The position numbers and the translations under genes are program-made. 64,000 bases of DNA from Arenibacter latericius DSM 15913 (GTDB lineage Bacteria; Bacteroidota; Bacteroidia; Flavobacteriales; Flavobacteriaceae): contig NZ_AUKX01000007.1 of the NCBI RefSeq assembly GCF_000424985.1, forward strand, positions 78,014 through 142,013, written 5' to 3'. Below the pieces are notes generated by a model, which did not search any database, had not been told where the DNA came from, and saw only the letters and a list, made by a program, of their open reading frames with translations. Of this stretch, positions 45,996 through 55,387 are shown in pieces; the stretch's first letter is position 1, and each line of letters begins with the position of its first letter.

Positions 45996-46997
45996 CTATC
46001 GGAATATTTTCACCACCAACTCCTTTAATAGATCTTGGTGAGAAATACTAGCGCCTACCCCTTTACTCTTTACATCTAGCTCCCTTAGCTCAGATATAAT
46101 TGCACTTACCCGCCTCATAGGATAGTTTCTTGCTGCAATCTGGATTTCCTCTACAAAATAAGGCCTTATGCCCAAGGCGCTGGAAACGCTTTTTGGAGAA
46201 TGGTCATTTAATCCGTGGTAATTTAACAACTGATTAAAAAAGGAATACAATAAAGTCACTGTCAATACAAAGGGATTGTCTTTAGGGTTCTGAGCAAAAT
46301 AATTTATAATCCTTGTGGCTTTCACCACATCTCGTTCACCAATAGCCTTTTTTAGTTCAAAATTGTTAAAGTCTTTACTAATTCCTATATTTTCCTCAAT
46401 TGCTTCGGGTGTAATTTGGATGCCCTTAGGAACAACAAGACATAGTTTCTCTAGTTCTTTATCTATTTTTCCTAAATCGGTACCCAAGAATTCAACCAAA
46501 AGATTCGCCGCTTTAAAGGTGATATCGTACCCCCTAGATTTTAAGACGGTTTTAATCCAATCTGCTACCTTATTTTCATAAAGCTTTTTGCTTTCAAAAA
46601 TAACCCCTGTTTTATTGATAGCCTTGTATAATTTTTTACGCTTATCTAGCTTATTATACTTATAGCAGATTACCAACACCGTAGATGGCTGCGGATTTGA
46701 TGCATAGGAAACCAAATTCTCTATTGTTCGAGATAAATGCTGTGCCTCCTTTATAATCACTACCTGCCTTTCTGCCATCATAGGGTACCTTTTAGCATTC
46801 CCTACAATATCATCTACACTAATATCCCTTCCATAGAGAACCATCTGATTAAAACCACGCTCCTCTTCCGAAAGCACATTCTTTTCAATAAACTCAGAAA
46901 TTTTGTCGATATAAAAAGGTTCTTCCCCAGTCAGGAGATATATTGGTGCTATATTTCCTTTTCTTATATTGCCTACAATTTTCTTTACTTCGTCCAT
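45996..46997 (-). CDS. holA: DNA polymerase III delta subunit
   Basis: 333 residues, standard for HolA, the clamp-loader subunit that opens the beta sliding clamp. The N-terminal AAA-like domain starts 'NIAPIYLLTGEEPFYIDKISE', and 'VIIKEAQHLSR' and 'LEKLCLVVPKG' follow the family pattern; the C-terminal collar domain contains 'GIRPYFVEEIQIAARNY'. As usual for delta, the Walker A motif is not functional. Divergent from the PD-(D/E)XK gene, with only 26 bases between start codons. Confidence 0.92.
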   Translation of the reverse strand: MDEVKKIVGNIRKGNIAPIYLLTGEEPFYIDKISEFIEKNVLSEEERGFNQMVLYGRDISVDDIVGNAKRYPMMAERQVVIIKEAQHLSRTIENLVSYASNPQPSTVLVICYKYNKLDKRKKLYKAINKTGVIFESKKLYENKVADWIKTVLKSRGYDITFKAANLLVEFLGTDLGKIDKELEKLCLVVPKGIQITPEAIEENIGISKDFNNFELKKAIGERDVVKATRIINYFAQNPKDNPFVLTVTLLYSFFNQLLNYHGLNDHSPKSVSSALGIRPYFVEEIQIAARNYPMRRVSAIISELRELDVKSKGVGASISHQDLLKELVVKIFR

Positions 46998-47023
46998 TTC
47001 AAAAAATTTGTCAACTTTGCATC

Positions 47024-47470
47024 ATGGAGTCATTAAACTTTCCATCATATTCGTTTCGCTTCAAAAATAGGGAAAATAAAATCTATATTTTTGATGTAAT
47101 CCGCAAAAAATTCGTGGTTCTACAACCAGAGGAATGGGTACGTCAACACGTGGTGCATTATTTGCTTAATGAGAAAAATTACCCAATTAGTCATATCAAT
47201 GTTGAAAAGCAACTCCTTGTCAACAATTTAAAAAAACGCTATGACGTTGTAGTCTTTAACCCCGATGGAGATATTCTACTATTAGTGGAGTGTAAAGCCC
47301 CTAAAATCAATATTTCCCAAGATGTATTTGATCAGATAGCGAGATATAACCTTCAACTTAACGCAAAGTACCTAATGGTAACTAACGGCCAGAACCATTA
47401 TTACTGTAAGATGAATACAAAAGAAGAAATGTATAGCTTTCTAAAAACCATTCCCCACTACACCCCATAA
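47024..47470 (+). CDS. Stand-alone PD-(D/E)XK nuclease-like protein (HsdR N-terminal type)
   Basis: 148 residues. The whole protein corresponds to the HSDR_N_2-type domain: 'PEEWVRQHVVHYLL' with E38, D74 in 'YDVVVFNPDG' and E89-x-K91 in VECKAP, i.e. all active-site residues of the PD-(D/E)XK fold. No helicase or modification subunit is nearby, so it is not a type I restriction system. The same gene sits divergent to holA in other flavobacteria as far as I recall. The ATG at 47024 is chosen because the upstream in-frame ATG lies inside holA. Role unknown. Confidence 0.8.
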   Translation: MESLNFPSYSFRFKNRENKIYIFDVIRKKFVVLQPEEWVRQHVVHYLLNEKNYPISHINVEKQLLVNNLKKRYDVVVFNPDGDILLLVECKAPKINISQDVFDQIARYNLQLNAKYLMVTNGQNHYYCKMNTKEEMYSFLKTIPHYTP

Positions 47471-47674
47471 TAAAAAGAGATTTTTTTCTGTTTAATAACC
47501 ATTAATAAATTAATATACACTTCTAAGCATTTAAGCACCAATTGGTAAGTAAAATTTATAGAGGAAAAGGGAGGCACATTAAAATTATTCTAAGGAAATA
47601 TTTCTTTACTTTGCCTTCTTAATTTATTCTTTACAAATCTATAAAACCCCTCTTTTTATGTGGGGAGTCCGCAC

Positions 47675-48679
47675 ATGTTGAAAATCGCAGTTGTAATTTT
47701 AAATTGGAATGGAGAAGCTCTTCTAGAGAAGTTTCTACCATCGGTAACCGCATATTCCAAAGAAGCCGATATTTATGTGGCAGATAATGCCTCAACAGAT
47801 AGCTCTATAGCTTTCCTTAAAAAAAACTATCCAGATATTAGAATTATTCGCAATAGCAGCAATGGCGGTTATGCCAAAGGATACAACGATGCCTTAACCG
47901 ATATTAAAGCTGATGTGTTTTGTCTATTAAATTCGGACGTAGAGGTAACAAAAGATTGGTTAACCCCTATAATCAAAGAATTTTTAAACAACCCGAATGC
48001 CGCTATTATTCAACCCAAAATTTTGGATTATAAAAAAAAGTCACATTTTGAATATGCTGGGGCAGCAGGTGGATTTATTGATAAGTTTGGATACCCCTTT
48101 TGTAGAGGGCGCATATTTCAGGAATTAGAACAAGATAACGGCCAGTACAACGATACCACCGAAATTTTTTGGGCTACGGGGGCTTGTATGTTTATAAAAA
48201 GTAAGGTATTTCATCAGCTTCAAGGTTTTGATGAAGATTATTTTGCTCACCAAGAGGAAATAGATTTATGCTGGAGAGCCAAAAATAAGGGATATAGTGT
48301 CTATTATGTAGGAAATTCAGAAATCTACCATTTAGGAGGAGCTACGTTAAGCAACATGAATCCCAAAAAGACATTTTTCAACTTTAGAAACTCCTTATTT
48401 TCCCTCCTTAAAAACCTTCCAACTAAGAAGAGTTTCCCCGTAATTTTTCTTCGCTTTATATTAGATGGAATTGCCGGAATCCGATTTGTTCTTCAGGGCA
48501 AACCGAAACACTGCTGGGCCATAGTACAAGCACATTTTAGCTTTTACAAACATTTTAACACAATGTACAAAAAACGGGAACTTCATCAATTTACAAACCA
48601 ATATTATAGCACAAATTCTATTGTATGGTCACATTTCATTAAACACATTAATTTTTTTAACATTTTAGTAAAAGATTAA
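47675..48679 (+). CDS. Family 2 glycosyltransferase (rhamnosyltransferase-like)
   Basis: 334 residues, no signal peptide. It starts 'MLKIAVVILNWNGEALLEKFLPS' and has 'VADNASTDSS', the DXD-like 'LLNSDVEV' and 'FWATGACMFIKSKVF...DEDYFAHQEEIDLCWRAK', the pattern of WcaE/RfbN-type transferases acting in O-antigen or exopolysaccharide synthesis. A short C-terminal hydrophobic region may touch the membrane. The ATG at 47675 is preferred to the upstream GTG. A small CCCC/GGGG hairpin (47647-47665) sits just before it. Confidence 0.84.
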   Translation: MLKIAVVILNWNGEALLEKFLPSVTAYSKEADIYVADNASTDSSIAFLKKNYPDIRIIRNSSNGGYAKGYNDALTDIKADVFCLLNSDVEVTKDWLTPIIKEFLNNPNAAIIQPKILDYKKKSHFEYAGAAGGFIDKFGYPFCRGRIFQELEQDNGQYNDTTEIFWATGACMFIKSKVFHQLQGFDEDYFAHQEEIDLCWRAKNKGYSVYYVGNSEIYHLGGATLSNMNPKKTFFNFRNSLFSLLKNLPTKKSFPVIFLRFILDGIAGIRFVLQGKPKHCWAIVQAHFSFYKHFNTMYKKRELHQFTNQYYSTNSIVWSHFIKHINFFNILVKD

Positions 48680-48716
48680 CTATCTTAGATCCTTAGATTT
48701 GGACATTTTATATATT

Positions 48717-48744
48717 TTTGATTCCGAGCTAAAACATACTTTTG
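48717..48744 (+). promoter_or_regulatory. Promoter of the OmpA lipoprotein gene
   Basis: TTTG (48717-48720), 16 bases, TACTTTTG (48737-48744). The spacing is a little short. The box covers an in-frame TTG at 48742, which argues for the ATG at 48784 as the start. Confidence 0.6.
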
Positions 48745-48783
48745 AAGAGTATCAAAAAAACATCATTAATTATTAGAGTCACT

Positions 48784-49632
48784 ATGAAAAAAATTATTTT
48801 AGGCTGTTTAGGAGCTACACTTTTATTGTCCTCCTGCGTTTCACAAAAGAAGTACGCTACCCTAGAGGCTAAAGCTAAAGAAACTCAAGATTTACTAAAT
48901 TCTGCAACCGTAAAGCTAAATACATGCTTAGAGGACAAGGCTGCAGCAATGTCCAAAATGCAGACTTTAGAAGATCAAAATGCTTTCTTAAAGGCTAACA
49001 ATCAGGATTTAATCAACAATATGGGTAACCTTACTACACTTACAAGTAAAGGAGCCGACAATTTAGAGAAGTCATTAGAGAGTCTTAGAGAAAAAGATCT
49101 TACAATTAGAAAGCTTAACGACGCACTTACAAGAAGAGATTCTGTAAACCTTGCACTTGTACAAAGCTTAAAGGGTGTACTTGGAAACTTGGATGATGAA
49201 GATATCGAAATCAGCGTTGAAAAAGGAGTGGTATTTGTTTCTATCTCTGACAAGCTTTTATTTAGAAGTGGAAGCTATACTGTTACCAACAAAGCTAAGG
49301 ACGTTTTAGGAAAAGTTGCTCAGGTAGTTAACAACAAGCCAGATTTTGAATTTATGGTTGAAGGACATACTGACCCACGTTCTTATAGAAGTGGTGTTTT
49401 ATTAGACAACTGGGATTTAAGTGTTAAGCGTGCTACATCTGTTGTTCGTATCTTACAGAACGATTACAACGTAGATCCAAAGCGTATGACTGCTGCTGGT
49501 AGATCTCAGTACGTTCCTGTATCTGCAACTGACAATGCTAAAAATAGAAGAACTCGTATTGTAGTACTTCCAAAAATCGATCAGTTCTATAACATGATTG
49601 AAGAAGGAATGAAAGACCCTTCTATAAACTAA
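48784..49632 (+). CDS. OmpA-family lipoprotein with coiled-coil stalk
   Basis: 282 residues. Lipoprotein signal peptide ending LLLSSC (C17). A coiled coil (about 22-125) leads to a C-terminal OmpA-like peptidoglycan-binding domain, with 'FMVEGHTDPRSY' (D) and 'NWDLSVKRATSVVRIL' then 'AKNRRTRIVVLP' (R): both diaminopimelate-binding positions are intact. It should link the outer membrane to the cell wall. It has a diverged paralogue at 55828. The ATG at 48784 fits the signal peptide; a promoter and a terminator bracket the gene, so it is monocistronic. Confidence 0.9.
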   Translation: MKKIILGCLGATLLLSSCVSQKKYATLEAKAKETQDLLNSATVKLNTCLEDKAAAMSKMQTLEDQNAFLKANNQDLINNMGNLTTLTSKGADNLEKSLESLREKDLTIRKLNDALTRRDSVNLALVQSLKGVLGNLDDEDIEISVEKGVVFVSISDKLLFRSGSYTVTNKAKDVLGKVAQVVNNKPDFEFMVEGHTDPRSYRSGVLLDNWDLSVKRATSVVRILQNDYNVDPKRMTAAGRSQYVPVSATDNAKNRRTRIVVLPKIDQFYNMIEEGMKDPSIN

Positions 49633-49653
49633 GGGATACTTCCAATAGTAACT

Positions 49654-49682
49654 AAAAAGCGACCAAATTGGTCGCTTTTTTT
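49654..49682 (+). terminator. Terminator of the OmpA lipoprotein gene
   Basis: GCGACC (49659-49664), AAATT, GGTCGC (49670-49675), extended by A and T tracts into an 11-bp stem and followed by a T run. Confidence 0.9.
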
Positions 49683-49910
49683 TATGCTTTATATTAATAC
49701 AAATTCCCATAAACAGGCTGTTACCACCTAATTCCCTTATAATTATAACTGATAGTTCAGTAAGATTTTTATTAGATGTAGTTCTATTTCTTTATTTATG
49801 AGTAACAAGAATTTATAAAACGGAGACTATGTGATACACTTAGATAGCACAAGATTCTATAGAAGCATGTTCCCTGATAATAATTACCAAAGTATTACAG
49901 ATATAATAGA

Positions 49911-50531
49911 TTAGAATATATCTATATCTCCCTTTCCTTCCCTAACAATTACCGCCTCATCTTCGGACATATCTATTACTGTAGAAGCAACATTATCCCC
50001 ATACCCACCGTCTATAACAATATCTACAAGATTCTTCCATTTCTCATAAATCAGTTCAGGGTCAGTGGTATACTCTATCAACGTATCCTCATCCCTTATA
50101 GAAGTAGAAACAATAGGATTCCCTAAGGCCTCTACCAAAGTTCTAGCTATCCCATTATCTGGCACCCTTATCCCTACTGTTTTCTTCTTTTTAAAGGCTT
50201 TTGGCAGGTTATTATTCCCAGGGAGAATAAAAGTATAAGGGCCAGGTAAAGCGCGCTTAAGAACCTTAAAAGTAGCAGTATCTATTTGTCGCACATAGTC
50301 AGACAGGTTACTTAAGTCGGCACAAATAAAAGACCAATTTGCCTTGGCTAATTTTACACCTTTAATTCGTGCAAGCTTTTCTAAGGCTTTGTTATTTGTT
50401 ATATCACATCCTAAGCCATAGACTGTATCTGTAGGATATATGATTAAACCACCTTTGCGCAATACCTCCACCACCTTGTTAATTTCTCTAGGATTAGGGT
50501 TTTCAGGATAAATTTTAATAAATTCAGACAT
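49911..50531 (-). CDS. L-threonylcarbamoyladenylate synthase (Sua5/YrdC/YciO family)
   Basis: 206 residues, a YrdC-like domain: 'GGLIIYPTDTVYGLGCDI' near the start, 'WSFICADLSNLSDYV', 'LPGPYTFILPGNN' and 'VGIRVPDN'. The enzyme makes threonylcarbamoyl-AMP from threonine, bicarbonate and ATP, the precursor for t6A37 in tRNA. mtaB at 5713 acts later on the same modification. YciO-type paralogues look similar, so the exact role is likely but not certain. Divergent from the lipoprotein esterase gene (49 bases between starts). Confidence 0.85.
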   Translation of the reverse strand: MSEFIKIYPENPNPREINKVVEVLRKGGLIIYPTDTVYGLGCDITNNKALEKLARIKGVKLAKANWSFICADLSNLSDYVRQIDTATFKVLKRALPGPYTFILPGNNNLPKAFKKKKTVGIRVPDNGIARTLVEALGNPIVSTSIRDEDTLIEYTTDPELIYEKWKNLVDIVIDGGYGDNVASTVIDMSEDEAVIVREGKGDIDIF

Positions 50532-50579
50532 ATTATATTTTCAATATAAACGTTATCATTAATAAGAAATTAAAGTATT

Positions 50580-51425
50580 ATGAGTAAGATACCGTTTATT
50601 CTAATTCTGAGTCTCCTCTTAAGCATTACTACATCTTGTTCCAAAGATAGTATAGAAACGGACACAAGCTCTTTGGAAGCAAAAACCATGCTTAATTTAG
50701 AGTACGGTACCTCCTCACATCAAAAATATGACATTTATCTTCCAAAAAACAGAACTATGGACACTAAAGTGCTGATTTTGATACATGGAGGTGGATGGAA
50801 TGCTGGTGACAAGTCCGAAATGGATCCTTTTAAAGATTTTATCAGAGAACAATTACCAGAAATAGCTGTAGTGAATATGAACTATAGATTAGCCGATATA
50901 AACAATCCACCATATCCGATGCAGATAAATGATATAGATATGATAGTTAACCAATTGCGAGATAAGGTAAAAGAATTTCAAATCTCCACCGACATCGGTT
51001 TTATTGGCGCTAGTGCTGGTGCACATCTTTCACTTTTATGGAGCTATGCCCATGACACAAAAAAGCAAGTAAAGATGGTCTGTAGCATTGTAGGACCTAC
51101 TAATTTTTTAGACCAAGCTTATACCGAATCCACGAATTCAGAGCTAAGAGAATTATTAGACCAGTTTGGCACCAATTCAGAATTACTGAAAGCGGCAAGT
51201 CCATTACACCAATTAACGTCTAATTCCCCGCCTACCATACTATTTTATGGAGCTAAAGATCCATTAATCCCCATTTCTCAGGGAATTGATTTAAAAGACA
51301 AATTAATGGAATTGAATGTAAAGCACCAATTCACTCTCTATCCTGAAGGTGGTCATGGGTGGATTGGAATAGATCTCTTGGATACATCCCTAAAATTAAA
51401 GGCCTTTATCCAAGAGAACCTATAG
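50580..51425 (+). CDS. Alpha/beta-hydrolase lipoprotein (esterase-like)
   Basis: 281 residues. Lipoprotein signal peptide ending SITTSC (C20). The mature part is an alpha/beta hydrolase of the hormone-sensitive lipase/BD-FAE group: HGGGWNAGDKS oxyanion loop, nucleophile GASAGAH, an acid in 'GAKDPLIP' and H in 'EGGHGWIG'. The triad is complete. It is therefore a surface or periplasmic esterase; substrate unknown. It is convergent with uvrD. Confidence 0.84.
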   Translation: MSKIPFILILSLLLSITTSCSKDSIETDTSSLEAKTMLNLEYGTSSHQKYDIYLPKNRTMDTKVLILIHGGGWNAGDKSEMDPFKDFIREQLPEIAVVNMNYRLADINNPPYPMQINDIDMIVNQLRDKVKEFQISTDIGFIGASAGAHLSLLWSYAHDTKKQVKMVCSIVGPTNFLDQAYTESTNSELRELLDQFGTNSELLKAASPLHQLTSNSPPTILFYGAKDPLIPISQGIDLKDKLMELNVKHQFTLYPEGGHGWIGIDLLDTSLKLKAFIQENL

Positions 51426-51460
51426 TCTATAAGTACCAAAAAATAATTTTCTTTAATAAT

Positions 51461-53782
51461 CTAAAGCACCTCCAATTTAGCAAAGCGGAGTAATAGTTTT
51501 TTCACATCCCCTTTATCAAATTTTATTTCTGCCTTTTTATCGTTTCCTACACCTTCAATTTTAATTACTCTCCCTCTACCGAATCTCGTGTGATTTACCA
51601 TAACTCCCTCTTCAAGAGCTGGATCTATGTTATTTGTATTCCCCACTGGAACACCTAAATCTGGTTTCATCTTACGCAGCTTACGCAATTGACTTTCCTT
51701 AGGTTTATTTACAGTTGGCGGGGTACCTTTTACCGGTTTCACTTGGCGCAACCTACTTTTATCGACGTCACCAAAAACATCAACATCTATTAATGGTCTA
51801 TACCTATGACTTTTTATTGGAGTTAAGTTCTCCACATATTTTTCGTCTATTTCTTCAATAAATCTACTCGGTTCTGCATCTATCAATTTCCCCCATCGGT
51901 ATCTATTCTGAGTAAAAGTGAGATAAGCTTGCTTTTCAGCTCGGGTAAGGGCTACATAAAACAACCTTCTTTCTTCTTCTAACTCAGTTCTCGTATTCAT
52001 ACTCATAGCTGATGGAAATAAATCCTCTTCCATTCCAACTATATACACGTAGGGAAACTCTAATCCCTTAGCTAAATGAATAGTCATTAATGCCACTCGG
52101 TCATCGTCACCTGTATCTTTATCTAGGTCAGTTGCTAAGGCTACATCTTCTAAAAACTCCCCAATATCCCCTTTAGCATCAGCAATTTCTTTTTGGCCTT
52201 CAACAAAATCTTTTATTCCGTTAAGAAGCTCTTCTATATTTTCCATTTTACCAATTCCCTCTGGGGTTCCGTCCTTTTTAAACTCTAACAACAGGCCAGT
52301 CTTTTTGGTAACGTGTTCTGCAAGTTCAAAAGCATCTGCGTTTTCGTTCATAATCTGAAAACTCTTGATCATGTTTGCGAAATCACTCAACTTTCGTTTT
52401 GTTCCGGAATTAATTTTAAGCCCTATGCGATCTAGGTTCTCTATAACTTCAAAAATAGATCGGTTATAGTGATTAGCAGCTACAGTTAGCTTGTCCATGG
52501 TGCTCTGCCCTATTCCTCTAGCAGGAAAATTGATCACACGTTTTATCGCCTCCTCGTCCTTAGGGTTAATTACTAACCTTAAATAGGAAAGCACATCTTT
52601 AATCTCCTTACGCTGATAGAAAGAAAGTCCGCCATAAATTCTATATGGGATATCCCTCTTTCGAAGGGCATCCTCAATAGCCCTAGATTGGGAGTTAGTC
52701 CTATAAAGCACAGCAAATTGCCCATTAGGCAATTGCTCTTGCATTTTATGCTCAAAAATAGAACCAGCTACAAACCTACCTTCTTCTGCATCGGTAGGAC
52801 TTTGGTGAACTTTAATTAGTGGACCATCGTCATTGGAGGTCCAAACTACTTTTTCTAACTGATTTTTATTATTAGCAATAATGGAGTTAGCAGCATTTAC
52901 AATGTTTTTTGAAGATCTGTAATTCTGCTCCAAACGATACATTGCCACATTATCATAATCTTTTTGGAAGTTGAGGATATTACTAATGTTGGCTCCTCTA
53001 AAAGAATAAATACTTTGAGCATCATCTCCTACCACACATATATTTTGAAATCTATCTGAGAGTGCCTTAATAATTAAGTACTGGGAATGGTTTGTATCTT
53101 GGTACTCATCTACCAAAATATATCGGAACCTATCTTGGTATTTTGCCAACACTTCTGGAAACCTAGTAAGCAGCTCATTGGTACGCAAAAGTAAATCGTC
53201 AAAATCCATTGCACCTGCTTTAAAGCATCGGTCTACGTAATTTTGATATATCTCCCCCATTCTAGGTCTTTTAGCCATTGCATCGGCCTCTAACAGATCA
53301 GGATTATTATAGTACGCCTTTACGGTAATAAGACTGTTTTTATAGGAGGATATTCTATTCTGTACCTGTTTGTATTTGTAGATATCCTTATCTAGCCCCA
53401 TTTCCTTAATAATAGATGCAATTAGCCGTTGGGAATCTTGGGTATCATAAATCGTAAAATTACTTGGGTACCCCAACTTATCTCCATCAAAGCGCAATAA
53501 CTTGGCAAAAACAGAGTGGAAAGTTCCCATCATTAAGTTTTTAGCTTCCGCGCTACCCACAATATCCGAAATACGACTCTTCATTTCCCGAGCTGCCTTA
53601 TTGGTAAAGGTAAGCGACAAAATATTAAAGGCATCTACCCCCTGATTCATAAGGTAAGCTATACGATAAGTAAGCACCCTAGTCTTTCCAGAACCAGCTC
53701 CGGCAATCACCATTAATGGACCGTCTTTGTGTAATACAGGGGCTTTTTGAGCCTCATTCAACTCATTTATATATTTCTCCAA
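51461..53782 (-). CDS. uvrD: ATP-dependent DNA helicase UvrD/PcrA
   Basis: 773 residues, superfamily 1A helicase. Motifs seen: AGAGSGKTRVLTYR (I), LTFTNKAAREMKSR (Ia), ILVDEYQDTN (II), VVGDDAQSIYSFRGA (III), LEQNYRSS (IV), MTIHLAKGLEFPYVY (V) and 'RRLFYVALTRAEKQAYL' (VI). It unwinds DNA 3'-5' in excision and mismatch repair. The last ~50 residues are a Tudor-like domain (VNHTRFGRGRVIKIEG), which in PcrA contacts RNA polymerase. The start codon is TTG (53782), matching the family's N-terminus 'MEKYINELNEAQ'. Confidence 0.94.
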   Translation of the reverse strand: MEKYINELNEAQKAPVLHKDGPLMVIAGAGSGKTRVLTYRIAYLMNQGVDAFNILSLTFTNKAAREMKSRISDIVGSAEAKNLMMGTFHSVFAKLLRFDGDKLGYPSNFTIYDTQDSQRLIASIIKEMGLDKDIYKYKQVQNRISSYKNSLITVKAYYNNPDLLEADAMAKRPRMGEIYQNYVDRCFKAGAMDFDDLLLRTNELLTRFPEVLAKYQDRFRYILVDEYQDTNHSQYLIIKALSDRFQNICVVGDDAQSIYSFRGANISNILNFQKDYDNVAMYRLEQNYRSSKNIVNAANSIIANNKNQLEKVVWTSNDDGPLIKVHQSPTDAEEGRFVAGSIFEHKMQEQLPNGQFAVLYRTNSQSRAIEDALRKRDIPYRIYGGLSFYQRKEIKDVLSYLRLVINPKDEEAIKRVINFPARGIGQSTMDKLTVAANHYNRSIFEVIENLDRIGLKINSGTKRKLSDFANMIKSFQIMNENADAFELAEHVTKKTGLLLEFKKDGTPEGIGKMENIEELLNGIKDFVEGQKEIADAKGDIGEFLEDVALATDLDKDTGDDDRVALMTIHLAKGLEFPYVYIVGMEEDLFPSAMSMNTRTELEEERRLFYVALTRAEKQAYLTFTQNRYRWGKLIDAEPSRFIEEIDEKYVENLTPIKSHRYRPLIDVDVFGDVDKSRLRQVKPVKGTPPTVNKPKESQLRKLRKMKPDLGVPVGNTNNIDPALEEGVMVNHTRFGRGRVIKIEGVGNDKKAEIKFDKGDVKKLLLRFAKLEVL

Positions 53783-54109
53783 CTGTCTATTGAATTTAAA
53801 TCCTTAAGGAGCGGTGAATTTAGCCATAAATAGCCTTATCCAAAAATGGAATGTTTAATAATTATGAACATCACATTTAAAACCTATCCTATATTTCAAT
53901 ATATTTATACATCAAAGTTAATCTTTACCTCGCCATTTTAGGCTTGAGGCAAGAGCTATGCTATTATAATCAATAAACCCTTTCCTTACGTTTAACGTGA
54001 AGGTAACGGACGAGCTCTTATTATAAAATAGACTCTCCGGGATTAATTTTCCAAATTTCACTTTTCTGACAAGGTGTCGAGAAACAATTAAATTTAAAAA
54101 CATTTTTTT
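53783..54109. other. Divergent intergenic region between uvrD and the M20 gene
   Basis: About 325 AT-rich bases. Seen: TCCAaaaaTGGA (53839-53850), which does not fit the N5 operator of the S24 region, an ACGTTTAACGT palindrome near 53990, and AAGAGCT/AGCTCTT inverted repeats. No TAnnTTTG box with good spacing and no ORF were recognised. Confidence 0.45.
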
Positions 54110-55387
54110 ATGAGATATTACGCGATAGTCACTGTCTTCTTCTGTAGTTTATGCCTAACGGCCCAAAAATATAACCTAGAAAAAGATTATCAAGAAATTG
54201 AACAACAGGTGATAGAATGGCGACGCGACTTTCACCAGCATCCAGAACTTTCCAATAGGGAGTTTAAAACCGCAGAGAAAATTGCTGCCCATCTTCGCTC
54301 CTTAGGGATAGAGGTACAAACAGAAGTGGCTAAGACTGGAGTTGTTGGGGTGTTAAAAGGAAAAAAGGAAGGAAAAGTAATAGCCTTACGCGCCGATATT
54401 GATGCCCTCCCTGTAGTAGAAAGAAACAATCTCTCTTTTAAATCAACTGTAGTAACCGAATTTTTAGGTCAAGAAGTAGGGGTTATGCATGCATGCGGTC
54501 ATGACACACATACTGCCATTTTAATGGGTGTTGCAGAAATTTTATCAAAGCACAAAGACAAGATAAAAGGTACCGTAAAATTTATTTTTCAACCTGCTGA
54601 AGAAGGCCCTCCACCAGGGGAAGAAGGTGGTGCGTTATTAATGGTGAAAGAAGGTGTTCTTAAAAATCCGGATGTTGACGCCATATTTGGCTTACATATT
54701 AATTCCCAAACTCCAGTTGGGGTTATCCGCTATAAATCTGGAGGTACTATGGCAGCAGCACAAAGCTTTGAGATTAAGGTTAAAGGGAAGCAAAGTCATG
54801 GTTCCCAACCCTGGGCCGGAGTAGATCCTATATTGATCAGTGCCAAAATAATTGATGGTTTACAGACTATAATTAGTAGAGAAGCAGAACTTACTAATGA
54901 GGCTGCCGTTATTACGGTAGGTAAAATAAACTCAGGAGTAAGGTTTAATATCATCCCTGAGTCTGCTGAAATGATAGGAACTATTAGAACATTGGACTAC
55001 GACATGAAAGAACTAATTAATCGTAGAATGAAGGAAATGGTTCCAGCAATTGCAAAAGCTTATGGTGGAGAAGCTACCATAGAAATTAAAGAAGCAACAG
55101 AAATCACCTATAACGAACCTGATTTGGTGAATAAAATGCTCCCCACTCTTAAAAGGGTAGCTGGAAACACCAATGTTCAGACTCAAAAAGCGGTTACTGG
55201 AGCAGAAGATTTCTCTTACTATCAAAAAGAAGTTCCTGGATTCTTTTTCTTTTTGGGCGGTATGACCCCTGGGTCAGAGGAGTCTTTTCCTCATCACACC
55301 CCAGACTTTATGATAGACGACAGTGGTTTATTACTAGGTGTAAAAGCTATGACAGAAATGAGCTTAGACTTTCTAAATCTTAAATAA
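54110..55387 (+). CDS. Exported M20-family amidohydrolase
   Basis: 425 residues. Signal peptide 1-19 (LCLTAQ). The M20 peptidase/amidohydrolase domain has 'WRRDFHQHPELSNREFKTA', 'ALRADIDALPV', MHACGHDTHTA, 'QPAEEGPP' and a late 'VTGAEDFSYY', which give the zinc-type ligands (Cys, His, Glu) of the hippurate hydrolase/IAA-amino acid hydrolase group. The dimerisation domain sits around 205-320. It probably hydrolyses N-acyl amino acids in the periplasm. The stop is followed by dispersed repeat copy C. Confidence 0.88.
   Translation: MRYYAIVTVFFCSLCLTAQKYNLEKDYQEIEQQVIEWRRDFHQHPELSNREFKTAEKIAAHLRSLGIEVQTEVAKTGVVGVLKGKKEGKVIALRADIDALPVVERNNLSFKSTVVTEFLGQEVGVMHACGHDTHTAILMGVAEILSKHKDKIKGTVKFIFQPAEEGPPPGEEGGALLMVKEGVLKNPDVDAIFGLHINSQTPVGVIRYKSGGTMAAAQSFEIKVKGKQSHGSQPWAGVDPILISAKIIDGLQTIISREAELTNEAAVITVGKINSGVRFNIIPESAEMIGTIRTLDYDMKELINRRMKEMVPAIAKAYGGEATIEIKEATEITYNEPDLVNKMLPTLKRVAGNTNVQTQKAVTGAEDFSYYQKEVPGFFFFLGGMTPGSEESFPHHTPDFMIDDSGLLLGVKAMTEMSLDFLNLK

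Noticed and set aside
47024..47470. Type I restriction-modification system suggested by the HsdR-like domain
   Set aside because: No HsdM, HsdS or helicase part is present; the protein is complete at 148 residues.
53839..53850. TCCA-N4-TGGA upstream of uvrD as an S24 operator
   Set aside because: Half-sites are in the opposite order and spacing from TTGGA-N5-TCCAA; probably chance.
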